A program made the position numbers and the translations under genes. Shown here in pieces: positions 42,471 to 53,100 of a DNA stretch of 64,000 nucleotides. This stretch comes from Prorocentrum cordatum (lineage: Eukaryota > Sar > Dinophyceae > Prorocentrales > Prorocentraceae). The notes under the pieces were generated by a model. The model made no database searches, was not told the DNA's origin, and saw only the letters and a program-made list of their open reading frames with translations. Within the stretch, counting starts at the first letter, position 1; each line of letters begins with the position of its first letter. The stretch lies in the NCBI GenBank assembly GCA_963575745.1, contig CAUYUJ010017869.1, positions 157,910 to 221,909 of the forward strand. The letters run 5' to 3'.

Positions 42471-42874
42471 TGCGTGATCTAGGCACTTTGATGCCATGCA
42501 TTATCTACATTGCTGTTGCCGCCCTCGGAGGAGGGAGGGCGAGATGGGAGAGAGGGGCGAGCGGCAGGACGTCTTGCGATGAGGAACCCTTGATGGGGAA
42601 CGACGTCCCTCCCTTGGAGGCCCCAGCTGAGACCATATGTACGTTTCTACGTTCCCTACGAGGGGGGCTCGAGGATCTTGGAAACTTCTCCGATATCAAA
42701 TTGGCCCTTATTCCAACGTTTTTTTATCTCTGGAAGGCGGAGGGGATTTCAACGGCAAGCGGTCTCTGACCGAAAGAATCGAGGCGTTCGGGCACAGGGC
42801 TCGGGCAGATGCGGGCCGCGAGGCAGCTGCAGGCTAGATGGCCACCACAAGGCCTATCACTGACCACCCGTACT

Positions 42875-44902
42875 CTAGTCGCTGTCACTGCCATCGATAT
42901 CGTCGCCCGCCTCCGCGCCGCCGCTCGCGATGAAGGCGTCCTCGGGATACGAAATAGTAAGGAGAACCTCCTGGCCCCCTGTGACCTCAGAGACTTCAAT
43001 GTCGTCGCCCTGGCCCTCTGCGACCTCGGAGACCTCAATGTCGTCGGCCTGGCCCTGCGTGACCTCAGAAACCTCGATGTCGTGGTCGCTCTGCTCGGAC
43101 GCATCGCAACTCAAAGAAGAATTCACCCTGCGGTAATCCAAGCTCAAGGTGCTACGCTGGACCGCCCGGCTCAGCACGTACCCGACCACTTCGCCCGGGC
43201 ATTGGGCATGCATGGCCAGGCCAGCTAGCTTCCTGATGTCGCTGGTCGAAATCACGTTCATCTTCAAAAGGTCGGGCCAGTTGCAGTCAGGCCGGTCGTC
43301 GCAAAGAAAAGGAAACGCTGGAATCCCTTGCATGACGAGGTGCTCCGCAGCCATAGCTGTCCGCTGTAAGCCGCTGTGGTACATGATCGAACCGTGCAGC
43401 AGCGGAGGCACGAACGGGCCAGGGCAGGAAAACCCAAGTTCCTGGTTGATGTCTGCCACGACGCCTGGGCCATACTGGCGTTCAGCATCACTGACCTGCT
43501 CGTTCGCGCGACGGCTCTGACTTGGTGTCAGCAACTTCAGGGAGTCGTACCTCGAAGACTCATCCATGGGCACCTTGCTCTTCTGCTTCGCGATCTCCGA
43601 CCACTCGGCCTGCTGTTGCGCGTCTGGGGCGCAGAAAAGATCCTCGGACTTCATCACGACCTTCTTGCTGTACAGCAGCTCGAACTCTTCTGGCGACCCC
43701 AACCACTCGAAGACGTCTTTCCGCAGCATGGCTGTGTACTTCCTCGGCCGTCGCACTGGCAGGCCGAACGTCCACGGCGAAACCCTGAAGACGGCAATGG
43801 TGCACCTGCCGAGCGCCCCCCTCCAACGAGAACGTATGGGAAGATGAGAGGGAGAGAGGGATATCTATATATATGTATACATGTATGGAGGGCACGTGTC
43901 CTTGAAGAAGTACTCTAGTATGCCCTCTGGGTGCAACTCGGTGATCTCGTGGATGACAACGAGCGGCCTGGTGCGAAGGATGCTCAAACACCACATGAGG
44001 AAGGTCGCGAAGTTGTCGTGGGACGTCTTGGCACCTGAGCCCATGAACGCAAATGCGTAACACTCGGTGCCCAAAACATGGATGGTGAGCGGCTCCGTGA
44101 AATCGTCATTCGGGAAATGCTGCACGAACGGTGGCGCTGCGTGGCCTGTCTGGATGTCCTTCATGACGCGGTCGTCTGGCAAGACCCTCTCCATGTTGGT
44201 CTTCATGAACTCCCACATGTCCTCGAACTTTTTGCGCCGCTGCGGCGGCTCCATCTTGTCGTCTGGCATCATCCTGTTGATCTCAGCTGCGACGTCCGGC
44301 GGGATCTGCTCCATGATGTCATTGAAGATGTGCGCCGCCCCAGTGCGATAGCCAGCGCTCAAGGCGATCTGGGCGGAAGGCGAAGGGTCCACCGAACACC
44401 ATATTTTAGGATGCGTTGGTGGGCACATGTCGTGAAAGGCACCAAGAGCAAGGCAAATGGACCGCTCACCATTGCCTGTCCCAGAATGATCAGAGAACAC
44501 GATTACGCCTTTACGCAAATTGTTCCTCAGGCACATCACTCTAGCGCGACAGTCAACTGAGTCGGGGTTGGTTGTGTCGTCAGCGAACTGATAGTGCCAC
44601 TTGAACGCATCTCGTAACGATGAGGGACCTGCTGGAAGATGATCCCGAGCTTCTGTGAAACTATGGCTGCCAGGATGCGCTTGCCCTGGCACTGCATTGC
44701 GCCGACCCTTCAGATTCAATGGGTCGGTCGCTCCCGACTCCAAGGTACGTTTGCCCATGAAGCCCCGCCGCTGGGCGGCAGCAGGGAAGCTCAACTTGCA
44801 AAAAATCACTCGACACAGTGATGAGCTTCGGAAAGGGAAAGGCAGCATCCAAACGAGTGTGGCAAGCGGTAAGGGGAGTTTGTGTGTTTCCAGCAGACTC
44901 AC
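42875..44902 (-). CDS. Cytosine-5 DNA methyltransferase-like protein, two exons
   Basis: Transfers a methyl group from S-adenosylmethionine to cytosine. Motifs in order: motif I-like GVIVFSDHSGTGNGE (about 44510-44465); motif II acidic strand IWCSVDPSPSAQIAL; motif IV region GTECYAFAFMGSG with the putative catalytic Cys (TEC in place of PPC); motif VI RPLVVIHEITELHP with Glu. Across a 90-bp intron comes motif VIII SPWTFGLPVRRPRKYTAML; then RTAMAAEHLVMQGIPAFP and motif X-like LAGLAMHAQCPGEVVGYVL. An acidic repeat tail (DDIEVSEV x3, about 43090-42960) ends it at 42875. Family assignment rests on motif order. Deviations at motif IV make catalysis uncertain. The start is uncertain; Met in MGKRTLESGATDP (about 44757) is one option. 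It lies inside the 20.4-kb TIR element. Confidence 0.78.
43806..43895 (-). other. 90-bp GT-AG intron in the methyltransferase gene
   Basis: Exon 1 ends ...AAGGACAC at 43896. The intron opens GTGCCCTCCATACATG and closes ...GGCGCTCGGCAG, and exon 2 opens GTGCACCATT at 43805. Removal joins FFKDT to CTIAVFRVSPWTFG in phase and restores motif VIII. GTGC is present at both borders, and the ends are loosely complementary (GTGCCCTCCA against TGGAGGGGGGCGC), as in small inverted-repeat insertions. Confidence 0.8.
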
Positions 44903-45402
44903 TCATACTCAGGCTCACCCTCAAACTCGCCCATCCATGGACTCACTCGCATTCAGACCAATTCGTTCGCTCTCACTCACAATCGAACTCCTTATCAATC
45001 AGACTCTTTTTGTTTTATCGCCTGCTTTGCCACGATGGCTGCATGACTGGGCCTGCCGAACACAAATATTCGGGTGCACTCTTACTACACGTCTAAGAAT
45101 ACGGGTACATATATCAAGATCGCACGTGCAAAAGACTAGGGAGGCCCCACATGTTAGTTAAGATTCGGTTTTGTTTCTGTGGGGCAGAAGAACGCACACT
45201 TCCCACGGCGGGTGGAAACAACGATCACACGTGCAGAAGACTGTCATACCCAGACTCTGTCATACCCAGACTCAATCATACCCTTTCTCTGGCATCCTTA
45301 CCAATCAGACTCGACCATACGCAGACTCGATCACCATCATCTCGAGCATCAATCAATCAGACCCAATATGCCTTGGAGGACCACCTTTGAAAACAGGCGT
45401 GC
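44903..45402. other. No gene seen: short repeats of CATACCCAGACTC
   Basis: Unique sequence with a few ACTC/CAGACTC-type short repeats (about 45240-45330). No family-like frame. Confidence 0.5.
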
Positions 45403-46110
45403 GTGTACGTATATACATATCCGAATACGTATACATGTTTTACCTTCGTGCGTGTCATGTTTCACCTACATATATACCTACATGCATACATACACACATA
45501 CATACATACACATACATACATGCATGCACGTGCATATACATACACACATATATGCGTGTATACACATATGGATATGAATGTACATGCACGTATTCATATA
45601 CATATGCATCGACATACACATATACATATCCATATACATGCACATATACATAGACATGCGCAAACACATACATTGTTGTTCCTGCCCCACTCTCTCCGAC
45701 CGCGCCGCTGACAGAATGCAAACACCTAGCTGTTCATACCCGACAGCTCCGCTGACGGGAAAAAAACACCTAGCTGTTTATAACCGACAGTTCCGCTGAC
45801 GGAAAGCAAGCATCTAGCTGTTTATACCCGACAACTCCGACGACGGGAAACAACAAGCACCTAGCTGTTTATACCCGACAGCTCCGCTGATGGAAAGCAA
45901 GCATCTAGTTGTTTATACCCGAAAACTCGGAGTTGTCGGGTACATGTGCAAACACATACATGCATGCATGCATGCATACATACATACATACGTGTATACA
46001 TACAACCATACATGTGTACACACCAACACACAACCATACACACATACACACACATACACACATACACACACATACAGACATACATACATACATACATACA
46101 TACACACTAG
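45403..46110 (+). repeat. CATA/CA microsatellites around five 43-49-bp repeats
   Basis: 45403-45690 and 45946-46110 are (CATA)n/(ACAC)n-rich. Between them a unit CACCTAGCTGTTTATACCCG followed by ACAGCTCCGCTGACGG recurs at about 45723, 45766, 45810, 45859 and 45902. The last unit ends in a hairpin, TACCCGAAAACTC then GAGTTGTCGGGTA (45919-45945). No coding content. Confidence 0.85.
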
Positions 46111-46560
46111 GCTAGAACGGCCCCATTCTAGGCTAGAACCGCCCCTTTCTAGGCTAGAACGGCCGAACGGCCCCGTTCTAGGCTACAACGGCCCCGTTCT
46201 AGGCTACAACGGCCCCGTTCTAGGCTAGAACGGCGCCGTTCTAGCCTAGAGCGGGGCCGTTCGGGGCCGTTCTAGTCTAGAGCGGGGCCGTGCTAACGAG
46301 ACGGCCTGTGCATGAAAACCCGCCAGTAGGGGGGGGGGGGGGCAAGTTCAGCCCGCATGAGGGCTAATATACACCCGCTGGCTGCTCGAGATAAACCCGA
46401 ACGGGCCTACTGAGATAAACCCGAACGGGCCTGAGATAAACCCGAACGGGCCTGAGATAAATCCGCGGGGGCCGAAGATAAACGATAAACCAACTGGCGG
46501 CCTAAGATAAGCCCGAGCGGACCTCAGATAAACCGATGCACCCACGGGGGCCTGATATAT
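46111..46560 (+). repeat. Two palindromic tandem repeat arrays
   Basis: 46111-46305 has about eight copies of the 21-bp unit AGGCTAGAACGGCCCCGTTCT; each holds a hairpin (AGAACGG with CCGTTCT), and the last copies are inverted. After a G12 run (46330-46341), 46385-46545 has about seven units of GATAAACCCGAACGGGCCTGA, again with a CCCG/CGGG stem. Confidence 0.88.
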
Positions 46561-46599
46561 ACATGTATATGTACACATACGTACATACTTACATACACA

Positions 46600-46635
<36 letters not shown>

Positions 46636-47900
46636 TATATACATACATACATACATACATACATACATGCATACACACATGTTTGAAGGGTGCCATATCA
46701 TTTTGAGCAGCCATGCTAAAAATAGGCTGGATGAGACCTCCAGGTGGGGGCTGAGAGCCTCTCGGGGCATGATCGGGGCTCGGGGCGGTGGATTCGGAGA
46801 CCCCCAGAGCCGCACTCACCAACCAAGAGGCCCCAGGGAACCCCAGTCAGGTATAATGGCACCCAGGAACCCAGGCAGGTAACAATGGTCTGCAGGGAAC
46901 CCCAGTCAGGCACAATGGCGTCGGCAGAGTCGAAGGCTACTGATGAGCACCCTTGGGATGCTCTGGACTCGTGCGCCGTCTCAGGCTGGCCTGAAACAGC
47001 CCGCACCACGCGCGTAAGGTTGTCTAGGAAATCTTTGTCGAGACGGCCCATGTGGGCTGCAGCAGCACTGTTAGTGCTTGCAACTGCTGGAGATTCTGAT
47101 CCCGAACCTACGTGGCTGAGGCAGCGGCTGAGGAACAGTTTTTTGCGACGATTTAGGCCATCATCTTGGGGTTTGAACGGGATTGAGTGGATTCTGGGTT
47201 TTCAACCAGGACTTTGGCCGTCATCCGGGGATTTGGGCCGTCAGCCGGCGATTTGGGCTGCAGCCGGGGATTTGGACCTTCAGCCGGGAATTTGGACTGT
47301 CAGCCGGGGATTCTGGTGATCCTGGAGGAATCAGCTTCCAACCTCCGGGTCATTCGGGTCATTCGGGTCATTCGGGCGACTTCGGTCCCGAAATGGGGCC
47401 CCATTCGGGTCATTCGGGCGTCGCCCGAAACTTCGCTCGATACATTCGCTTGGAGTTTCGGGTCATTCGGGTCATTCGGGCGCCCCAGTGGACGTCGCCC
47501 GAAACCCCCCGAAACCCCCCGAAGGTTGGGGCCCGCCCGAAACTTCGAGGCCATTTTGTCCAGACGCGCCCAATTTCCCCGGCGCGAAGCCCGTTTCCTC
47601 CCGATGCGCCCAGTTTTCCCGGCGCGAAGCCCGTTTTGTTTGGATGCGCCAAGTTCTCCGGCGAACGCGCCCAAATATCCTGATCTGATTTTTTGGCTTG
47701 GAAAACCACGAAGAGACGCCCCGAGCTTTCGAAACTTTGCAGACGCCACCCAAAAACCCCAAAACCATCTTTTCAAGCAGCGCTCAGAAAGAAAGGCCCA
47801 AGAGCGCACAGAAGGAGCCGCAGGGGCCCAAAGAGGCCCTTCCTCCCAAGTGGGCCCCTGAGACAACCTCCAGGGGCCTCCCGAGGTATGGATCTGCGAT
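46561..47900 (+). repeat. Repeat-rich spacer: CATA run, GGAACCCCAGTCAGG, GATTTGGGCCGTCAGCCGGG and GGGTCATTC arrays
   Basis: (CATA)n at 46570-46680. A unit GGGAACCCCAGTCAGG..AATGG repeats at about 46836-46920. A 24-bp unit GATTTGGGCCGTCAGCCGGG repeats about five times (47230-47310). The 9-bp GGGTCATTC repeats at 47346-47372, 47403-47425 and 47460-47482. A ~52-bp unit with CCCGGCGCGAAGCCCGTTT repeats at 47575 and 47627. No gene recognised. Confidence 0.75.
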
Positions 47901-50150
47901 GCTGGGGCCTGCCATCCAATCAACCTGCCAACCAATCAACCGAACCAGCCAACCAACTAGCCAACCATTCAACCAACCAGCCAGCCCAGCCAGCCAACCA
48001 ATCAACCAACCAACCAGCCCGACCAGCCAACCAACCAGCCAAATGGGGGCACATCTTCGTCCAACTGTTACACAGGGCGCCTGCTGGAGGGCGGCCTAGG
48101 TCGCCTTAGGTCCAGACGTGCAAAGGGCGAAGCCCGATGGATTCGCACAAGAACGCCAGCAGAAGTCAATCCATCCAAGTCCGAACGTGGCGGAACTCGA
48201 CGAACAGTCGAGAACAAAAATGAGAGGCATAATGAAGTCAAAGTGCGTTAATTCATGGAAGTTGCCAGGGAATAGCACGTCAACTCTGTCTCAGGATATA
48301 CACCTTGTATATGTTTTTTTATGTATATGAATGGATGAATGTGAACTTGAATTTGGACATGCGCATGTAGATGCATGCGCAGGTGCTCCTGCCAACCAAT
48401 ACCAAACCATGGGGCACATCTTCGTCCAACTGTTACACAGGGCGCCTACTTGAGGGCGGTTTCGGTCGCCTCAGGTCCAGACGTGCAACGGGCGAAGCCC
48501 GATGGATTCGCACAAACATGCAAGCAGAAGTCAATCCATCCAAGTCCGAACGAGGCCAAACTCGACGCACAGTCGAAAAAAAAATGAGAGGCACAATGAA
48601 GTCAACGTACGTCAATCCACCGACGTTGCCAGAGAACAACACGTCAACTCTGGTTCGGGATATACTCATGTAAAATGTATATGTTCGGACATATGTATAT
48701 GAACGACTATATTTAAGTTTGAATTTGGATATGTATATGTAGATGCATGTGCAGGTGCACCTGCCAACCACTACCAAACCATCCAACCAACCAGCCAAAC
48801 AGGGGCACATCTTCGTCCAACTGTTACACAGGGCGCCTGTTGGAGGGCGGCTTAGGTCGCCTTAGGTCCAGACGTGCAAAGGGCGAAGCCCGATGGATTC
48901 GCACAAGAATGCAAGTAGAAATCAATCCATCCAAGTCCGAACGAGGCCAAATTCGACGCACAGTCGAGAAAAAAATGAGAGGCATAATGAAGTCAAAGTG
49001 CGTTAATTCATCGAAGTTGCCAGAGAATAGCACGTCAATTCTGCCTCGGGGTGCACATGTTAACATGTGTAAACGTATATGTATGTATATATATATATAT
49101 ATGTGTAAATGAATGGGTGGGAACTTGACTTCGGATATGCATATGCACATGTATGTGCATGTGCACCTGCCAGGCAATGCCAAACCAGCCAACCAACCTG
49201 CCCAACCAATCAGCCAACCAACCAACCAGCTCGACCAGCCAACCAATCAACCGACCAACCAACTTGACCAGCCAACCAACCAGCCACATGAAGGCACATC
49301 TTCGCCCATGTGTTACACAGGGCACCTGTCGGAGGGTGGTTTAGGTCGCCTTAGGTCCAGACGTGCAACGGGCGAAGCCCGACGGATTCGCTGCAAAGCC
49401 AATCAATGCAATTCAATGTATCCTCCTCTTCTCCCGTCCTCCTCATCCCCCTCCTCCTCCCCATCCTCCTCCTAGCTCTGCTGCCGCCCAGCTGCAGCCG
49501 CTCCTGTGCTGCGCGCCCCTGTTCTCAATGGGGCCTCCCAGGGTGCGGATCTCCGCGGCTGGGGCCTGCCAATCAACCAACCAACTTGCCAATCAACCAA
49601 TCAAACTAGCCAACCATTCAACCAACCAGCCAGCCCAGCCAGCCAACCAATCAACCAACCAACCAGCCCGACCAGCCAACCAACCAGCCACATTGGGGCA
49701 CATCTTCGTCCAACTGTTACACTGGGCACCTGCTGGAGGGCGGTTTCGGTCGCCTCAGGTCCAGAGGTGCAAAGGGCGAAGCCCGATGGATTCGCACAAG
49801 AACGCCAGCAGAAGTCAATCCATCCAAGTCAGTCCGAACGAGGCCAAACTCGACGCACAGTCGAGAAAAAAATGAGAGGCATAATGAATTCAAAGTGCGT
49901 TAATTCATCGAAGTTGCCAGATAATTGCACGTCAGCTCTGTCCCAGGATATACACATTGTATATGTTCTTTTTAAATATATATATATATACAGATATCTT
50001 TATTTATGAATGGATGAATGTGAGCTTGAATTTGGACATGCGCATGTAGATGCATGCGCAGGTGCACCTGCCAACCAATACCAAACCAGCCAACCAACCA
50101 GCCAAATGAAGGCACATCTTCGTCCAACTGTTACACAGGGCACCTTGTCA
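47901..50150 (+). repeat. Long composite tandem array, six units
   Basis: Each unit has (CAACCAGC)n, then GGGCACATCTTCGTCCAACT, CACAGGGCGCCTGCTGGAGG, AGGTCCAGACGTGCAA, GGGCGAAGCCCGATGGATTC, an inverted repeat around TCGACGCACAGTCGA, AATGAGAGGCATAATGAAGT, a TATATG-rich spacer, and GCGCATGTAGATGCATGCGC. Units start at about 48047, 48412, 48803, 49291 (truncated), 49695 and 50111 (truncated). A second leader (CAGGGTGCGGATCTCCGCGG) introduces the array at about 49544 and in altered form at 47873 and 37905. The array ends directly at the 3' end of the candidate transposase gene. Short ORFs through it are not genes. Confidence 0.9.
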
Positions 50151-50158
50151 TTGCATTG

Positions 50159-53100
50159 TCAGTCGGAACTGGAACTGGACGTGCCTGAGGTGTCTGAGGA
50201 CGAGCTGGGCTCCTTGGCCCTGCCCGCCTTCGCCTTGGCCGCTTTGGCCTTAGCCTTGGCCGCTGGAGGCTTTGCTTTCGCGGCTGGCGCTGCTGGCGGA
50301 GCAAGAGGGGCAGGGGCGGCAGCGTCGGCGACTCCCATGGCGTGAGCCTCTGGCGGCCCCTCGTACTCGTCGGGAAGGTTCTCCAACATGCCCTGCTCGA
50401 TCTCCGCGATCTCTGGCATGTCCTCAACTGAAACAAGGTCTTTCATGTGATCTGCTTTGCTTCTATTGCGAGTGGCCCAGTTGCACCAACAACGAATTCG
50501 CCAGAGTGCGATCTGTTCATCAGCTTCATCCTCGAACTGGAATGTCAATGTCTTGGTGCACTTGATGCGTACATTGTGCGGCTTAAAGGGGCAGGTTGCC
50601 TGCCATGATGGATTGACAAAGTGGCCCTTCTTATTGATGGTCTCGGGGCGGTAGGTGATCCTGAAGGCCCCCCACTCGTGCGTCTTGGCGTGATACTCCT
50701 GGCAAGGGCGAGGAGGCCGTCGCGGCGCCTTCGCCGCCGGCGGCGCTGGCGGGGGGTCGTCGTCGCCGTCCGCGGCGCCCTCGGAGTCCTCTTCGCGGTC
50801 GTCGTCTCCATACTCACCATGTTCATCGGAATCGTGACCATGGGCATCGCCGCCATCAGCGTTCTCCCACTCGGAAGCTGCGTCGTCATTGGGTACTAAT
50901 CCAACGTCTTCGGGTAGTGCAGCTCGACCGACGTCCATGAGAGCAGGGCGCATCTTGCGACGCCGCTGTACGTCCCCCACTTCGGCCTCGAATTTAAGCG
51001 GCAGCATTGTTAACGTGTCTGGCGTTTTCTTTCCATCTATTACTGAGATCACATCAGCGTAGTAGGCGACTGGCTTGTTGTGGGCGATAGATTTGACACC
51101 GAGGTCGACCAGCTTTGCGCGGTTCTCCTCGACCCCCACAAGTGCTCGCAAATACGAAGCCATTATCGTGACGCAGTGCGGGCGGAAATACCATGTCTTG
51201 TGCAAAGGAGGGCCGTCCTTGTTCATCTCGTCATCGTCGGGTATAGCAATACTCAGGGGAGGAGGAGCCCTCGCTCCTTTTTGCCAGGGCAGTGCAACCC
51301 ATCCACGATTCCCTAAGTAATCCATAAGTTCCCAATGTGTCCATTCTCCCCTGTCCTCCAGCATTCGATGGGTAAGAACGTTTTCCTCTCCCGACAAACG
51401 AATCTCCACCTGCATAGTGGACATGCCAACGTCCGTAAATTGTCATCGTGCGTCGCCGTCGTCACCCACTGCTTGTCGCGTGACGTACCCGAGACGATCC
51501 CAATCTTGAAGAACCAATTCTTGATGCTCTTGATGTGCAGCGCCCCGCTTCAGCAGATAGTACTGGCCAGATCCATGGTAGGCTCTGTTCTTCAGCATCT
51601 CTTTCACAACCAGCTCAGCGTGTTCGCGAGAATCCTCGGCCATCACTGGGAGCGTGTAAGAGGGTTCCTCTTTTGAGAGCTTCCAGACAGCAGCGTCGAA
51701 CAAACTGTCGTTGACAATCGCGAGTGCACCTGCTAGGGGGCCACATGCGAACCCCACCCCTACCCCCACGATTTCTGAGGGGAAGGGTGGGGTTCACTTC
51801 GTTCGGGAGCTCCCGAGCGAAGTGAACCCCACCCTCCCCCTTAGAAATCGCCGGGTGTTGGGGTAGGGTTTGCATGTGGCCCCCTACCTGCCACGTCGCC
51901 CGCTGTGCTGTTGCATGGCCTGCCATTTGTCATCGCAAAGCAGTCGTCCCCATCCCAGCGCGTAATATCGAACAATGTCACTGCGACGTCGGAGCGCCCC
52001 AAGTGAGCAACGGCGTCCCCCCTCGCTCGCTTCAGGAGCGCAGGATAGAAATGCTGCACTTTGAACAGAATTACTCCAGTAGGGATGTCATCGATCTTCG
52101 GCGGGCCGACTCCGAAAGGCACGATAAGCTGCCCAGCATCCGATAGCCTTGCCCGGCCGTCAATGTCGCCTTTCTCGTAATCCATGATCTGTCCACACGC
52201 GACTAATGTAGTGCGGTCTTGGCCTATGGCCTCAGATAATCGTCGAAATGGAGACTCGCCTACATAGTCAACGGGCAATGCCGCAAGAAGCCACTCCTGT
52301 CGATCGAGTGTAGTGCGGACATGTTCCAGAGCAGCCGCCTGCAACACATTCGACTCGGATTCCCGCGGCCTGCCCACTGGCGCGGGCCTGCCTGGCGGCG
52401 CGCCACCTCCCAAGCTCGCCAATTTCAGGTCGGCGAATTGCGATGTGGAGTCAAGCCTGTAAACGACGCTGTCAAATAGAGGATGCGGTATCTCTCCCGT
52501 CGCGTACTCCTCGAAAGCAGCGTGGCGACGCAGTCCTAAATGCGCGGCAACCCAGTGAGGCGATCTGCACTTTTCGATATTGTTGACAATGCCCATCACC
52601 ATGTCTGGATCATTGTCAAAGAGCTTGAACATCTCTGGGATCCTGAGCGCCTGGCTTACGTAAGCTCCACTATGGTGGCGGGCCTTACTCGTGGCTTTCT
52701 GAACCAGCGCATGGAGGCCTTCGACGCTCCGCTCGATGATGGGGACCAAAGCCAAGCCGCACAACTGCGACCGAAGTTCCACGAGCTGAGGATCATCTAA
52801 AGAAGTGCCAGCGGCAAACAACTCCAGTAATTCCCGCAACCGAGACCCATGCTCCAAGAATTTGCGAGTCACATAGTGCGTCTCGCGGTCGGCCACGCGT
52901 GCATACAAACCCAGACAAGAGATGGCAGCTTCCCTGGCGATGGCCTCCTTCGCATGGGCTACCCCACACAGCGCGTAAGGCAAGGTCGTCCAGAAGCCAA
53001 ACTTCAAAGCCATCATGAAATTTAAATGCCTGACGCCCTCTGCGAAGTCATCCTGGATTCGTGCGCGGGCAGCCGCGGATCTCAGTGGGGCAGTTATTTC

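Noticed and set aside
45455-45721. Cys/Met/Tyr-rich small protein
   Set aside because: Translation of (CATA)n/(ATAC)n repeats, as also near 45905-46107.
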